From an uncultured beta proteobacterium (GTDB lineage: Bacteria; Pseudomonadota; Gammaproteobacteria; Burkholderiales; Nitrosomonadaceae), in assembly GCA_900696615.1 (NCBI GenBank), contig CAADGS010000054.1:1-60595 (forward strand): a DNA stretch of 60,595 nucleotides, given 5' to 3'. The notes under the pieces were generated by a model. That model was not told the DNA's origin. It saw only the letters and a list, made by a program, of their open reading frames with translations, and did no database searches. Shown piece by piece: positions 1 to 7,934 of this stretch. Made by a program: the position numbers and the translations under genes. Positions within the stretch are counted from its first letter, which is position 1; each line of letters opens with the position of its first letter.

Positions 1-1
1 C

Positions 2-493
2 GACCGCCTCGCCGGCTTCTTGCGCGAACAAGGCTACACCGTCCAGGAAGTCGATGCCGTACTCAGTTTAAATCCACAACTGTTATGCGATATCCCCAAA
101 CGCCTTGCCGCCGTGCGTGCTTTCTCCGTATTGCCTGAAGCGGCCAGTTTAGCGGCTGCAAACAAGCGGGTCGGTAATATCCTCAAGAAGTCGGAAGGCG
201 CTATCCGTGACACTGTCGATACCGGTTTATTACAAGAAGCTGATGAGCGGTCACTATACCAGGCAATGCAAGACATCCAACCGCAAACTGACAAAGCTTT
301 TGCTACCGGTGATTACACCACTTCGCTGCAAATATTGGCTGCATTGAAATCACCAATAGATGCTTTTTTTGACCATGTGATGGTGAATGTTGACGATGAA
401 TCGTTACGCAAAAACCGATTGGCTTTATTGGCTCAGCTTCATCAAATAATGAATCGCGTAGCGGATATTTCAAAATTGGCGGTCAATTCATGA
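2..493 (+). CDS. glyS: Glycyl-tRNA synthetase beta subunit, C-terminal part
   Basis: This is the 3' end of glyS; the 5' part lies outside the window and the frame is open from base 2. The beta subunit pairs with GlyQ in the bacterial (alpha2beta2) enzyme that charges tRNA-Gly in the cytoplasm. The visible 163 residues match the helical C-terminal region of GlyS, including the NKRVGNILKK stretch and the ending KNRLALLAQLHQIMNRVADISKL. The stop codon overlaps the gmhB start (ATGA), so glyS is translationally coupled to gmhB, a common betaproteobacterial order. Confidence 0.93.
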   Translation, partial: DRLAGFLREQGYTVQEVDAVLSLNPQLLCDIPKRLAAVRAFSVLPEAASLAAANKRVGNILKKSEGAIRDTVDTGLLQEADERSLYQAMQDIQPQTDKAFATGDYTTSLQILAALKSPIDAFFDHVMVNVDDESLRKNRLALLAQLHQIMNRVADISKLAVNS

Positions 494-1029
494 AAATGAT
501 CATCCTCGATCAAGCCGGCGTCATCAATCAGTGTAGCGACACCTTTATCAAAACTCCGGATGAATGGATTCCCATCCCCGGCAGTTTGGAGGCAATTAGC
601 CGATTGACGCATTCCGGTTATCGCGTGGTGATCGCCACTAATCAATCGGGTATTGGGCGCGGCTTGATCGATATGGCCACGTACAACGCGATAAACGACA
701 AAATGTATAAAGCGGTTAATCAAGCGGGGGGGCGGATCGATGCCCTATTCTTTTGTCCGCATACCAGCTCGGATCAATGTTCATGCCGTAAACCGGAGAC
801 GGGCATGTTTAATGAAATCATGCAGCGCTATGGCGTCAATTTAAAAAATGTTCCGATCATTGGCGATTCCTTAAAGGATTTGCAAGCTGCTGCGGCAGTT
901 AATGCATTACCGGTATTGGTACTAACCGGAAACGGAAGGGAGACAAGCACGAATACGGACATTCCGCCCGATACCCGGATTTTTGAGAATTTATTGATGG
1001 CCGTCGATACATTGGTTGGGACAGCATGA
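490..1029 (+). CDS. gmhB: D-glycero-beta-D-manno-heptose 1,7-bisphosphate 7-phosphatase, altered motif I
   Basis: GmhB removes the C7 phosphate of heptose bisphosphate in the ADP-heptose route to lipopolysaccharide core. The protein is 179 aa, usual for the family. HAD features are visible: a motif I region at residues 6-13, the TNQSGIGRG motif II region, zinc-ligand cysteines and a histidine in CPH...CSCRKP, and motif IV GDSLKDLQAA. Motif I reads LDQAGVIN, while the family normally has LDRDGVIN. The nucleophile Asp7 is kept, but the second Asp, the general acid/base, is Ala9. Activity may therefore be reduced or replaced by another phosphatase. It overlaps glyS and the downstream acyltransferase by 4 nt each. 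Confidence 0.9.
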   Translation: MKMIILDQAGVINQCSDTFIKTPDEWIPIPGSLEAISRLTHSGYRVVIATNQSGIGRGLIDMATYNAINDKMYKAVNQAGGRIDALFFCPHTSSDQCSCRKPETGMFNEIMQRYGVNLKNVPIIGDSLKDLQAAAAVNALPVLVLTGNGRETSTNTDIPPDTRIFENLLMAVDTLVGTA

Positions 1030-1757
1030 TACCGGCACTCATACGTTCGTCGCTATACATGCTGTTGCAAATATTGATTACTCCGCCGTATGCCCTGTTT
1101 ACACTGGCGTGCTTTTGGTTATCGCCGCATAACCGTTATCGCGTGACTTCCACCTGGACGTTTATCATGCTGTTTTTGCTACGTCATGTGTGCGGCATCC
1201 GCTATCAACTTATCGGTGCGGAAAATATTCCAAAAACTCCAAGCATAATACTTTCCAAACACCAATCGGCATGGGAAACGTTGGCGTTCCAAGAAATATT
1301 TCCACCTCAAGTCTGGGTACTGAAAAAAGAGCTGCTATGGATTCCATTTTTCGGCTGGGGATTGGCGATGACCAGCCCGATCGCTATTGACCGCAGCGCG
1401 CGCAAAAAAGCGCTGGAACAAATCGTCGAACAAGGCAAAGACCGTTTAAACCGGGGATTCTGGATCGTAATTTTTCCTGAAGGCACGCGCATACCGCCAG
1501 GACAACGCGGCAAATACCGCATTGGCGGCGCCTGGCTGGCAACGCATACCGATACCCTGGTAGTGCCCGTGGCACATAATGCTGGAGAATTATGGGGCAG
1601 GAATTCCTTCATCAAATATCCTGGCACGATTACGGTTAGCATTGGCAAACCCATCGATCCCACCGGTATGGAAGCGGGTGAGTTGAACGCGCAAGTGGAA
1701 GCGTGGATCGAAGCCGAAATGCTGCGCATCGGCCAGATCAACCCGCAACAATCTTAG
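1026..1757 (+). CDS. plsC: 1-acyl-sn-glycerol-3-phosphate acyltransferase family protein
   Basis: This is a membrane-bound PlsC-type acyltransferase that probably transfers a second acyl chain to lysophosphatidate in phospholipid synthesis. The 243-aa protein has N-terminal hydrophobic segments (residues 8-50). It has the block I histidine in SKHQSAWE, an HX4E form rather than HX4D that I recall from betaproteobacterial members, and the FPEGTR block III near residue 150. VPVAHNAG follows. It starts inside the gmhB stop (ATGA overlap) and is followed 2 nt later by the metallopeptidase gene. The window holds a second PlsC-like gene at 45364-46158, so the division of labour is unknown. Confidence 0.85.
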   Translation: MIPALIRSSLYMLLQILITPPYALFTLACFWLSPHNRYRVTSTWTFIMLFLLRHVCGIRYQLIGAENIPKTPSIILSKHQSAWETLAFQEIFPPQVWVLKKELLWIPFFGWGLAMTSPIAIDRSARKKALEQIVEQGKDRLNRGFWIVIFPEGTRIPPGQRGKYRIGGAWLATHTDTLVVPVAHNAGELWGRNSFIKYPGTITVSIGKPIDPTGMEAGELNAQVEAWIEAEMLRIGQINPQQS

Positions 1758-1759
1758 CC

Positions 1760-2452
1760 GTGCCGATACAAACCGCCTGCCTCAATGGCCAAGAAATCAC
1801 CTACACTCTGACGCGCAGCCGTCGCAAATCAATCGGCTTACAAATCAATCAGCAAGGCTTGCGTATCAGCGCGCCATTGCATACCCCGCTGCTATATATC
1901 GACACCGTGCTGCAGCAAAAAGCTGACTGGATTACAAAGAAACTCACACAATGGCAGGAGAAAAAAAGCCTCGCACCGGCTTGGACGCTGAATGCCACCT
2001 ATCCGCTGCTTGGCGAACCGTGGCGCATCACGATAATAAAGCCGACTGGCGAAATCGTAATGACGCGATCATTCGACCATGAACTACCGCAACCGCTGGC
2101 CATCGAACTCACCCCTCGCCAAATCGAAACTTTCGTGATGAGTTGGTATCGACAGCAAGCGATTACTTGCTTCCAGCAGCGCATCGGCATTTATGCGCAC
2201 AAAATGGCCGTGCCTACCCCGCCATTCCGCCTTTCTCAAGCCAAAACCCGCTGGGGCAGTTGCAACAGCCGCGGCATCATCAGCCTCAACTGGCGACTAA
2301 TTCAACTACCGCTACATTTGATTGATTACGTTGTCGCGCATGAACTCGCGCATTTGATCGAAATGAATCACTCGAAAGCGTTTTGGGAAGTGGTTGAGAA
2401 GGTTTATCCGGGGTATCGAATAGCTCGGGTAGAGCTTAAAAGATACGAATAA
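1760..2452 (+). CDS. YgjP-like M48-type metallopeptidase (DUF45)
   Basis: A YgjP/DUF45 metal-dependent hydrolase of about 230 aa. The family marks are the zinc motif HELAHLIEMNH near the C-terminus and the preceding TRWGSCNSRGIISLNWRLI block. I chose the GTG at 1760, two bases after the acyltransferase stop. An in-frame GTG at 1703 would create a long overlap and an N-terminus without family resemblance. The biological substrate is poorly defined for this family. It is the last gene of the glyS-gmhB-plsC run. Confidence 0.85.
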   Translation: MPIQTACLNGQEITYTLTRSRRKSIGLQINQQGLRISAPLHTPLLYIDTVLQQKADWITKKLTQWQEKKSLAPAWTLNATYPLLGEPWRITIIKPTGEIVMTRSFDHELPQPLAIELTPRQIETFVMSWYRQQAITCFQQRIGIYAHKMAVPTPPFRLSQAKTRWGSCNSRGIISLNWRLIQLPLHLIDYVVAHELAHLIEMNHSKAFWEVVEKVYPGYRIARVELKRYE

Positions 2453-2515
2453 GAAATGCTGTATAAATCCTTTTATCAATTTGTAACAATCTATTTCAAG
2501 AAATAAATATAGTTA

Positions 2516-3691
2516 ATGAATTCGGATATCAATAGCAATAAAAACCCAGAAGAAAAACATTGGTCGCATGTTGATTTTATGTGGTGCACCTATCACGATA
2601 AGGATAGAACTCAAATAAAAAATGTATATCAAGACGTTGCTGGAGACAAATATCCTCCAGACGCTATTCGCGTGCCAGCAAAAAGACTAAATTGGATCCC
2701 TGACTCTGAAGAATTATATGTTCAGTGCCTTACTCTTGCATCGCTCGATGATCTTTATCGATTAACTCATCGGTATGATACTGCAATTCCAAAACCGTTA
2801 TACCGCGGACAAAGCAATTACTCATGGAAGCTAGAAACTCAACTTGAGCGGGAAGTACCGGAATTTGTATTAAAGGACACTGGGTTGGAGCGCTATGAAT
2901 TAAAAGTCATTAGTGATTCGCAGCGTAGGTTTCATGAATTTTTTTCTCAACTCCCTGACGAGGAAGATCATTTATCATGGCTAGCACTACTCAGACATCG
3001 TGGAGTTCCTACGAGACTACTTGATTTTACTCGTTCATTTTATATTGCTTGTTATTTTGCTATACGCGATGCACAACCAGGAGTAGATGCAGCAGTATGG
3101 ATATTTTCACAAAGAGATATAGAAAGTTCCTTTAGGCAATGGAGTTATGGAGCAAATAAAACTTGGCTTCGTAATTCAATTTTTACTATATCTGAATATA
3201 ATGAGTCGCTTTCCTGGCCTTTTCCAAAAAAACTAAGTTCTCAGTATTCTCCACCAACAATTGAAGCCCTCAAAGACTCCCATGGATTCAATAATCTGAA
3301 TTATGCTAAAACAATCGACGCAGCAATGCGCGGATACGTGGACAAACCGGGGGTGGCGATCGTTGAACCCTTTTGGTTATCTCGAAGACTTGATTTTCAA
3401 CAAGGCGCATTTCTAGTCCCTTTTAATGTCAGATATGATTTTGAATATAATCTGTTCCATATGCTCGATATGTTTAAGATTGAGACTGTGGAGCGTGTAG
3501 TACCAACAGACGAAGACGAGCTTTTGAAGCTTTTGGATGCAAAAATAATTAAACTTCGTATTCCTGTTGATCTCCATAATATCTTAAAGATAAAGCTAGA
3601 TACCATGAATATTCGTGATCTAACACTATTCCCAGATATTGATGGTGCACTTGCTCACCTTACATCAATAGTGCCTCGAGAAAATAAATAG
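2516..3691 (+). CDS. FRG-domain protein
   Basis: A 391-aa protein with an FRG domain (PF08867), named after its Phe-Arg-Gly-like motif. Visible are YRGQSNYSWKLETQLER (residues 96-112) and the hallmark LRHRGVPTRLLDFT (159-172), followed by an FYIACYFA helix. FRG domains are often carried by accessory and defence-island genes, but their biochemistry is not settled. No signal peptide or membrane segment is seen. The gene is visibly richer in A+T than the upstream operon and stands alone between housekeeping genes, which suggests horizontal acquisition. The ATG has only a weak A-rich ribosome-binding site. The function is unknown. Confidence 0.8.
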   Translation: MNSDINSNKNPEEKHWSHVDFMWCTYHDKDRTQIKNVYQDVAGDKYPPDAIRVPAKRLNWIPDSEELYVQCLTLASLDDLYRLTHRYDTAIPKPLYRGQSNYSWKLETQLEREVPEFVLKDTGLERYELKVISDSQRRFHEFFSQLPDEEDHLSWLALLRHRGVPTRLLDFTRSFYIACYFAIRDAQPGVDAAVWIFSQRDIESSFRQWSYGANKTWLRNSIFTISEYNESLSWPFPKKLSSQYSPPTIEALKDSHGFNNLNYAKTIDAAMRGYVDKPGVAIVEPFWLSRRLDFQQGAFLVPFNVRYDFEYNLFHMLDMFKIETVERVVPTDEDELLKLLDAKIIKLRIPVDLHNILKIKLDTMNIRDLTLFPDIDGALAHLTSIVPRENK

Positions 3692-3853
3692 AATAAACGG
3701 CGGATTCGTATAATCCGTGAAATTTTCAGAGTTGTGTAGCCAATTGTTATTCCTAGTGGAACGGGACAGCCATGTCCTGGAATTTTATCGGTATGTTACG
3801 CTCAAAGATATTGAGCCCCCTCATGCCGAGCAGTGGAAAGGAGAAGCGCTGCC

Positions 3854-4942
3854 ATGATGCGTATTACCTGTGTAAGATTAAAAAAGTTCCAATTTCTTTT
3901 TCTGTACTTTGCGCTCGCTGTATTGGCATCGTGTGCGAGAAATGACCCAGCCGATGAGGATTTCTCGCTGATAAGCTTGACGCCAGAGCAACGACAAGCC
4001 GACCTTGATGCGATGTTGGAAGAAATCGCATTCCACGAAACGGAGCGGAACGATTTTTTCGAAATCACGACGGAGATTGGCGATGATGAACCCGCGGCTT
4101 GCCGCCCAGAATTTGTCGCGCAGCGGTGGAATCCGGGACAATACCAGGCGAATCAATTCGTTCCTTCTACGGAAGAATGCGGGCGCAATCAGCCGCCTAA
4201 TAATCTCAAACAACGAGAATCGGTTCCGATCTTTTGGATGAATTTGAGTGCCAAGCGAAACGATGCAACAGGTAATGCGATCGGCTGGAGCGACGATATC
4301 GCGCGTGACAAAATGCAGCAGGCTACTCGCTGGTTTGCTAGCTATTGCATTGATCTCGATGTCAAGAAAGTAGCTGTGGCGGCAAACCGGTTCAACCGGA
4401 TGCGCGAAGCAATGGCGGCTGCTATCGAAGGCAGACTTTTCCAAGGAGATACAGTGACGGTGGAAAATGTTTCGGATTCACTCAATCATCAGTTGTACGA
4501 GCGGGAACTACGCAAACCGCGCAAATATTTACTGGTATTATTCACCGATGCTTTTCAAGATGTCCGCTTCGGTGGCCCGGATTCGCGTGTTAATCGTGTG
4601 GCAGGAAATTTTGAAGGTATTCCGGTCATAGTAATTCCCGATCCGCCTGATTCGGATTCAACGAATATCGTCACGCATGAGTTGATTCATGGTCTTGGCA
4701 AGGTACTTGCCGGCCAACATAGTTTTGCTTATCTGCAGGATTTACCCCAGCTTGGCAACCCGGCTCCCGAGCGAATTTCTATGAGCCGGAAAGCAACCTG
4801 GGACGAAGGCGGCTGTGCATTCGATATGGGTAATGCAGGACGCAGCGATCAAGATTCTCCGATGCAAAAACCCGATAGCGACAAAATGGATTGGGCAAGT
4901 TTCTGGCAGTTTGATTTCAATGGCAACACAAAGCCGAAATAA
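3854..4942 (+). CDS. Putative lipoprotein with zincin motif
   Basis: A 362-aa protein of no family I recognise. I chose the ATG at 3854 because AAAGGAG lies just upstream; an in-frame GTG at 3833 also exists. The N-terminus is a lipoprotein signal (hydrophobic FLFLYFALAVLASC, lipobox LASC, Cys27), so the product is probably anchored to a membrane facing the periplasm. Residues 275-289 read HELIHGLGKVLAGQH, an HExxH zinc motif with a further His ten residues on. Near the C-terminus, DSPMQKPDSDKMDW could supply a Met-turn. This fits a secreted zinc metalloprotease, but that is inference. It sits alone between the FRG gene and pilT. Confidence 0.65.
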   Translation: MMRITCVRLKKFQFLFLYFALAVLASCARNDPADEDFSLISLTPEQRQADLDAMLEEIAFHETERNDFFEITTEIGDDEPAACRPEFVAQRWNPGQYQANQFVPSTEECGRNQPPNNLKQRESVPIFWMNLSAKRNDATGNAIGWSDDIARDKMQQATRWFASYCIDLDVKKVAVAANRFNRMREAMAAAIEGRLFQGDTVTVENVSDSLNHQLYERELRKPRKYLLVLFTDAFQDVRFGGPDSRVNRVAGNFEGIPVIVIPDPPDSDSTNIVTHELIHGLGKVLAGQHSFAYLQDLPQLGNPAPERISMSRKATWDEGGCAFDMGNAGRSDQDSPMQKPDSDKMDWASFWQFDFNGNTKPK

Positions 4943-5235
4943 AACCACCTTGCTAACAATCCTTACTTTATCCGTTTGAATCAAAAATCTAAGTTAAACA
5001 TGCTGCAGGTTTGTTTAACAATCGATCCCGCCGCTGCAGATTACAAATCCCTGAGAAATTAATTATGTGGCGGAGTTAATTACGGTTTCTACCTGAATGT
5101 GTCATCAGTATTTTCTTAATTTTTTATTGTTCCTCCCGTTAGCAAATGGATTAGCTCAGACTCTCCGCTTGGAATTTAGTGATGCGTTTCAAGAAGAGAG
5201 CGTACATAAAGTATAGCCACACATAGGATACGGAA

Positions 5236-6276
5236 ATGAATATATTAGAGTTACTGGCTTTCGTGGTAAGAAACGGTGCTTCAGATTTGCATTTATCAGC
5301 AGGTATGCCGCCTATGATTCGTGTACACGGTGAAATTCGGCGTATAAATTTGCCTGAGATGGATCATAAAGAAGTACATGAGATGGTGTACGACATTATG
5401 AATGATAGTCAGAGGAAAGCTTATGAAGAACATTTAGAATGCGATTTTTCCTTTGCCGTACCCAATCTTGCCCGTTTTCGTGTCAATGCGTTTAATACTC
5501 AGCGTGGCGCTGCGGCTGTGATGCGGACGATTCCTACCAAGGTTCTGAGTTTGGAAGATATTAAAGCACCTAAGATTTTTGCTGAAATTGCCAAGCAACC
5601 GAGAGGTATTGTGCTGGTAACGGGTCCTACGGGTTCGGGAAAATCCACTACGTTAGCAGCTATGATCAATGACATTAACGAGAACGATTATGGTCATATT
5701 CTGACTCTCGAAGATCCCATAGAATTCGTACATGAAAGCAAGAAATGCTTAATTAATCAACGTGAGGTTGGACGTGACACACTAAGTTTTTCCAATGCGC
5801 TGCGTTCGGCGCTACGCGAAGACCCTGACATTATTTTAGTGGGTGAGATGCGTGATTTGGAAACGATACGTCTTGCAATGACAGCAGCCGAAACCGGGCA
5901 TTTGGTTTTTGGCACGCTGCATACCAGCTCCGCTGCCAAAACTATCGATCGTATTATCGACGTTTTTCCCGCCGAAGAAAAGGAAATGATCCGCGCGATG
6001 CTATCAGAATCGCTCCGCGCTGTAATTTCTCAGGCATTACTTAAAACAAAAGATGGTAAAGGACGTGTAGCTGCGCACGAAATAATGATAGGCACGCCCG
6101 CTATCCGTAACCTGATACGGGAAGCTAAAGTCGCACAGATGTATTCGGCAATTCAAACAGGCCAAGGTGTCGGCATGCAAACATTGGATCAGAATCTGAC
6201 CGAATTGGTAAAACGTAATGTCGTTTCAGTTGCTGAAGCGCGGAATAAGGCGATGAATAAAGATAATTTCCGGTAA
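5236..6276 (+). CDS. pilT: Type IV pilus retraction ATPase PilT
   Basis: PilT is the hexameric ATPase that depolymerises type IV pili and drives twitching. The 346-aa length is normal. The Walker A GPTGSGKST is at residues 130-138. The acidic Asp box follows in LTLEDPIEFVH, with Walker B at DIILVGEMRDLET and the His box in GHLVFGTLHTSSAAKTIDRIIDVFP. The C-terminal AIRNLIREAK helix, typical of PilT, is present. An AGGATACGGAA site precedes the ATG. It forms a pair with pilU 38 nt downstream, while other pilus genes are elsewhere. Confidence 0.97.
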   Translation: MNILELLAFVVRNGASDLHLSAGMPPMIRVHGEIRRINLPEMDHKEVHEMVYDIMNDSQRKAYEEHLECDFSFAVPNLARFRVNAFNTQRGAAAVMRTIPTKVLSLEDIKAPKIFAEIAKQPRGIVLVTGPTGSGKSTTLAAMINDINENDYGHILTLEDPIEFVHESKKCLINQREVGRDTLSFSNALRSALREDPDIILVGEMRDLETIRLAMTAAETGHLVFGTLHTSSAAKTIDRIIDVFPAEEKEMIRAMLSESLRAVISQALLKTKDGKGRVAAHEIMIGTPAIRNLIREAKVAQMYSAIQTGQGVGMQTLDQNLTELVKRNVVSVAEARNKAMNKDNFR

Positions 6277-6314
6277 TACCGGTTAATAATAATTAACGAG
6301 GTCAAAGGCACGTA

Positions 6315-7451
6315 ATGGATAAAGAACAAGCAACAAAATTTATGTTTGATTTACTCCGCTTGATGCTCAACAAAAAAGCGTCGGATTTATTTATTACTGC
6401 TAATTTTCCACCTGCAATGAAGATTGATGGAAAAATGACGCCGGTGTCGCAGCAATCACTATCTGCACAGCATACCGAGATACTGGCAAAAGCCATCATG
6501 AATGATAAGCAAGTTGCAGAATTCGAAGCTACGAAGGAAGCCAATTTTGCAATTAATCCGCCAGGAATCGGGCGTTTCCGAGTGAATGTGTTTGTGCAAC
6601 AACAGCGAGTCGGTATTGTTCTTCGAACGATCACAACAAAAATTCCGGAATTTGATGATTTAGGTTTGCCTCAAGTATTGAAAGAAGTCGTCATGAGCAA
6701 ACGCGGTTTAGTCATTTTTGTAGGCGGTACGGGCTCAGGAAAGTCTACTTCCATGGCAGCGTTAATCGGTCATCGTAATAAAAACAGCTATGGTCACATT
6801 ATTACCATTGAAGATCCGGTAGAGTATGTACATGAACATATCCATTGTGTCATTACACAACGTGAGGTGGGAGTCGATACCGAATCATGGGAAGCAGCTT
6901 TAAAAAATACACTACGGCAAGCACCCGATGTAATCCTTATTGGAGAAATACGTGATCGTGAAACCATGGAACATGCTATAGCATTTGCCGAGACTGGACA
7001 TCTGTGCATGGGAACATTGCATGCAAACAGCGCAAATCAGGCACTTGATCGTATCATCAACTTTTTCCCGGAAGAACGGCGTGCGCAATTACTGATGGAT
7101 TTATCCTTGAATTTAAAAGCACTGGTAGCACAACGATTAATACCAATAAAGGATGGAAAAGGACGGGTAGCAGCTATTGAAGTATTGCTTAACTCCCCAT
7201 TAATTGCAGATCTGATTTTTAAGGGTAATGTGCATGAAATTAAGGAAATCATGAAGAAATCCCGTGAGATAGGAATGCAGACATTTGATGCTGCGATATT
7301 TGATCTTTATGAAGCAGGTAAAATCAGTTATGAAGACGCACTCAGGAATGCAGATTCGATAAATGAGTTGCGTCTACAAATTAAAATAAGCAGTGCTGAA
7401 GCCAGAGGTAGAGATTTTGGTTCTAGTATTGACCATCTCACCATAACTTAA
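6315..7451 (+). CDS. pilU: PilT-like accessory retraction ATPase PilU
   Basis: PilU is the PilT paralogue that assists forceful pilus retraction. The 378-aa protein has Walker A GGTGSGKST (137-145), Asp box IITIEDPVEYVH, Walker B DVILIGEIRDRET and His box GHLCMGTLHANSANQALDRIINFFP. The C-terminal tail is longer than that of PilT, as usual for PilU. It follows pilT by 38 nt and is probably cotranscribed with it. An IS1182-like fossil begins only 3 bp after the stop codon. Confidence 0.95.
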   Translation: MDKEQATKFMFDLLRLMLNKKASDLFITANFPPAMKIDGKMTPVSQQSLSAQHTEILAKAIMNDKQVAEFEATKEANFAINPPGIGRFRVNVFVQQQRVGIVLRTITTKIPEFDDLGLPQVLKEVVMSKRGLVIFVGGTGSGKSTSMAALIGHRNKNSYGHIITIEDPVEYVHEHIHCVITQREVGVDTESWEAALKNTLRQAPDVILIGEIRDRETMEHAIAFAETGHLCMGTLHANSANQALDRIINFFPEERRAQLLMDLSLNLKALVAQRLIPIKDGKGRVAAIEVLLNSPLIADLIFKGNVHEIKEIMKKSREIGMQTFDAAIFDLYEAGKISYEDALRNADSINELRLQIKISSAEARGRDFGSSIDHLTIT

Positions 7452-7454
7452 GCT

Positions 7455-7640
7455 GTAGTAATCGCGCCAGCCTGATGAAAAATTTCCTGCTAGTACTCAT
7501 TCGGTAATAATATAAATCACACATCGCCTCCCCGGAAAATTCAATGCAAGGCAAACAAACGCACTAAAAGGAATCATTCTTGGCGGCCGATCTGGATAGT
7601 TTTATTCTCAAAGATCATTTCTAAGTAAACCAGGTCAACA
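7455..7640 (+). mobile_element. IS1182-like fossil, 5' end only
   Basis: The sequence begins GTAGTAATC and aligns with the right end (read as its complement) of the IS1182-like remnant at 55179-55667. Shared blocks are the terminal GTAGTAATC..AGCCTG..GAAAA, TAATAAxATAA, and the start of the transposase at 7544, ATGCAAGGCAAACAAACGCA. The decayed reading frame gives MQGKQTH, a stop, then LDSFILKDHF, a stop and VNQVN. This corresponds to the (V)PKDHLLRKI region of IS1182-family transposases. Everything after about 7640 is lost or unrecognisable. Confidence 0.7.
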
Positions 7641-7934
7641 TTATCGAGATTACTTTAGTTGTAGTAGTCACATGCCCAAACTTTTTCTATACACAGCAGC
7701 CTTTCCAGAGGCCGGTTTTACAACTGGTCGTCTTAACTACCATAAATAAGCGCCTCCAATCAGATTGGTCATATGGTCGAGATAAATAGTTACTTGTAAA
7801 ATTGAATTATAATTTTCAATCTTGAAGATTATAATTATTAAAGAAACCACAAAATTACTAGGCATAATTCTAAAGGTAAGTTTTTCAGTTTATAAGGTAC
7901 CCTTTAGTATCCATATATAGAAAAGAAGATTGCT
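7641..7934. other. Gap between IS fossil and membrane-protein gene
   Basis: This A+T-rich stretch has no credible reading frame. It probably contains unrecognisable IS debris on its left and the promoter of the downstream membrane-protein gene on its right. I could not pick out a convincing promoter or terminator. Confidence 0.4.

Noticed and set aside
1703..1759. Extended N-terminus for the YgjP-like peptidase
   Set aside because: It would overlap the acyltransferase gene by 55 nt and adds residues unlike the family; the GTG at 1760 fits better.
3878..4444. 188-codon leftward open frame
   Set aside because: It lies wholly inside the lipoprotein gene on the other strand, has no ribosome-binding site and no recognisable protein features; the sense frame has a signal peptide and a zinc motif.
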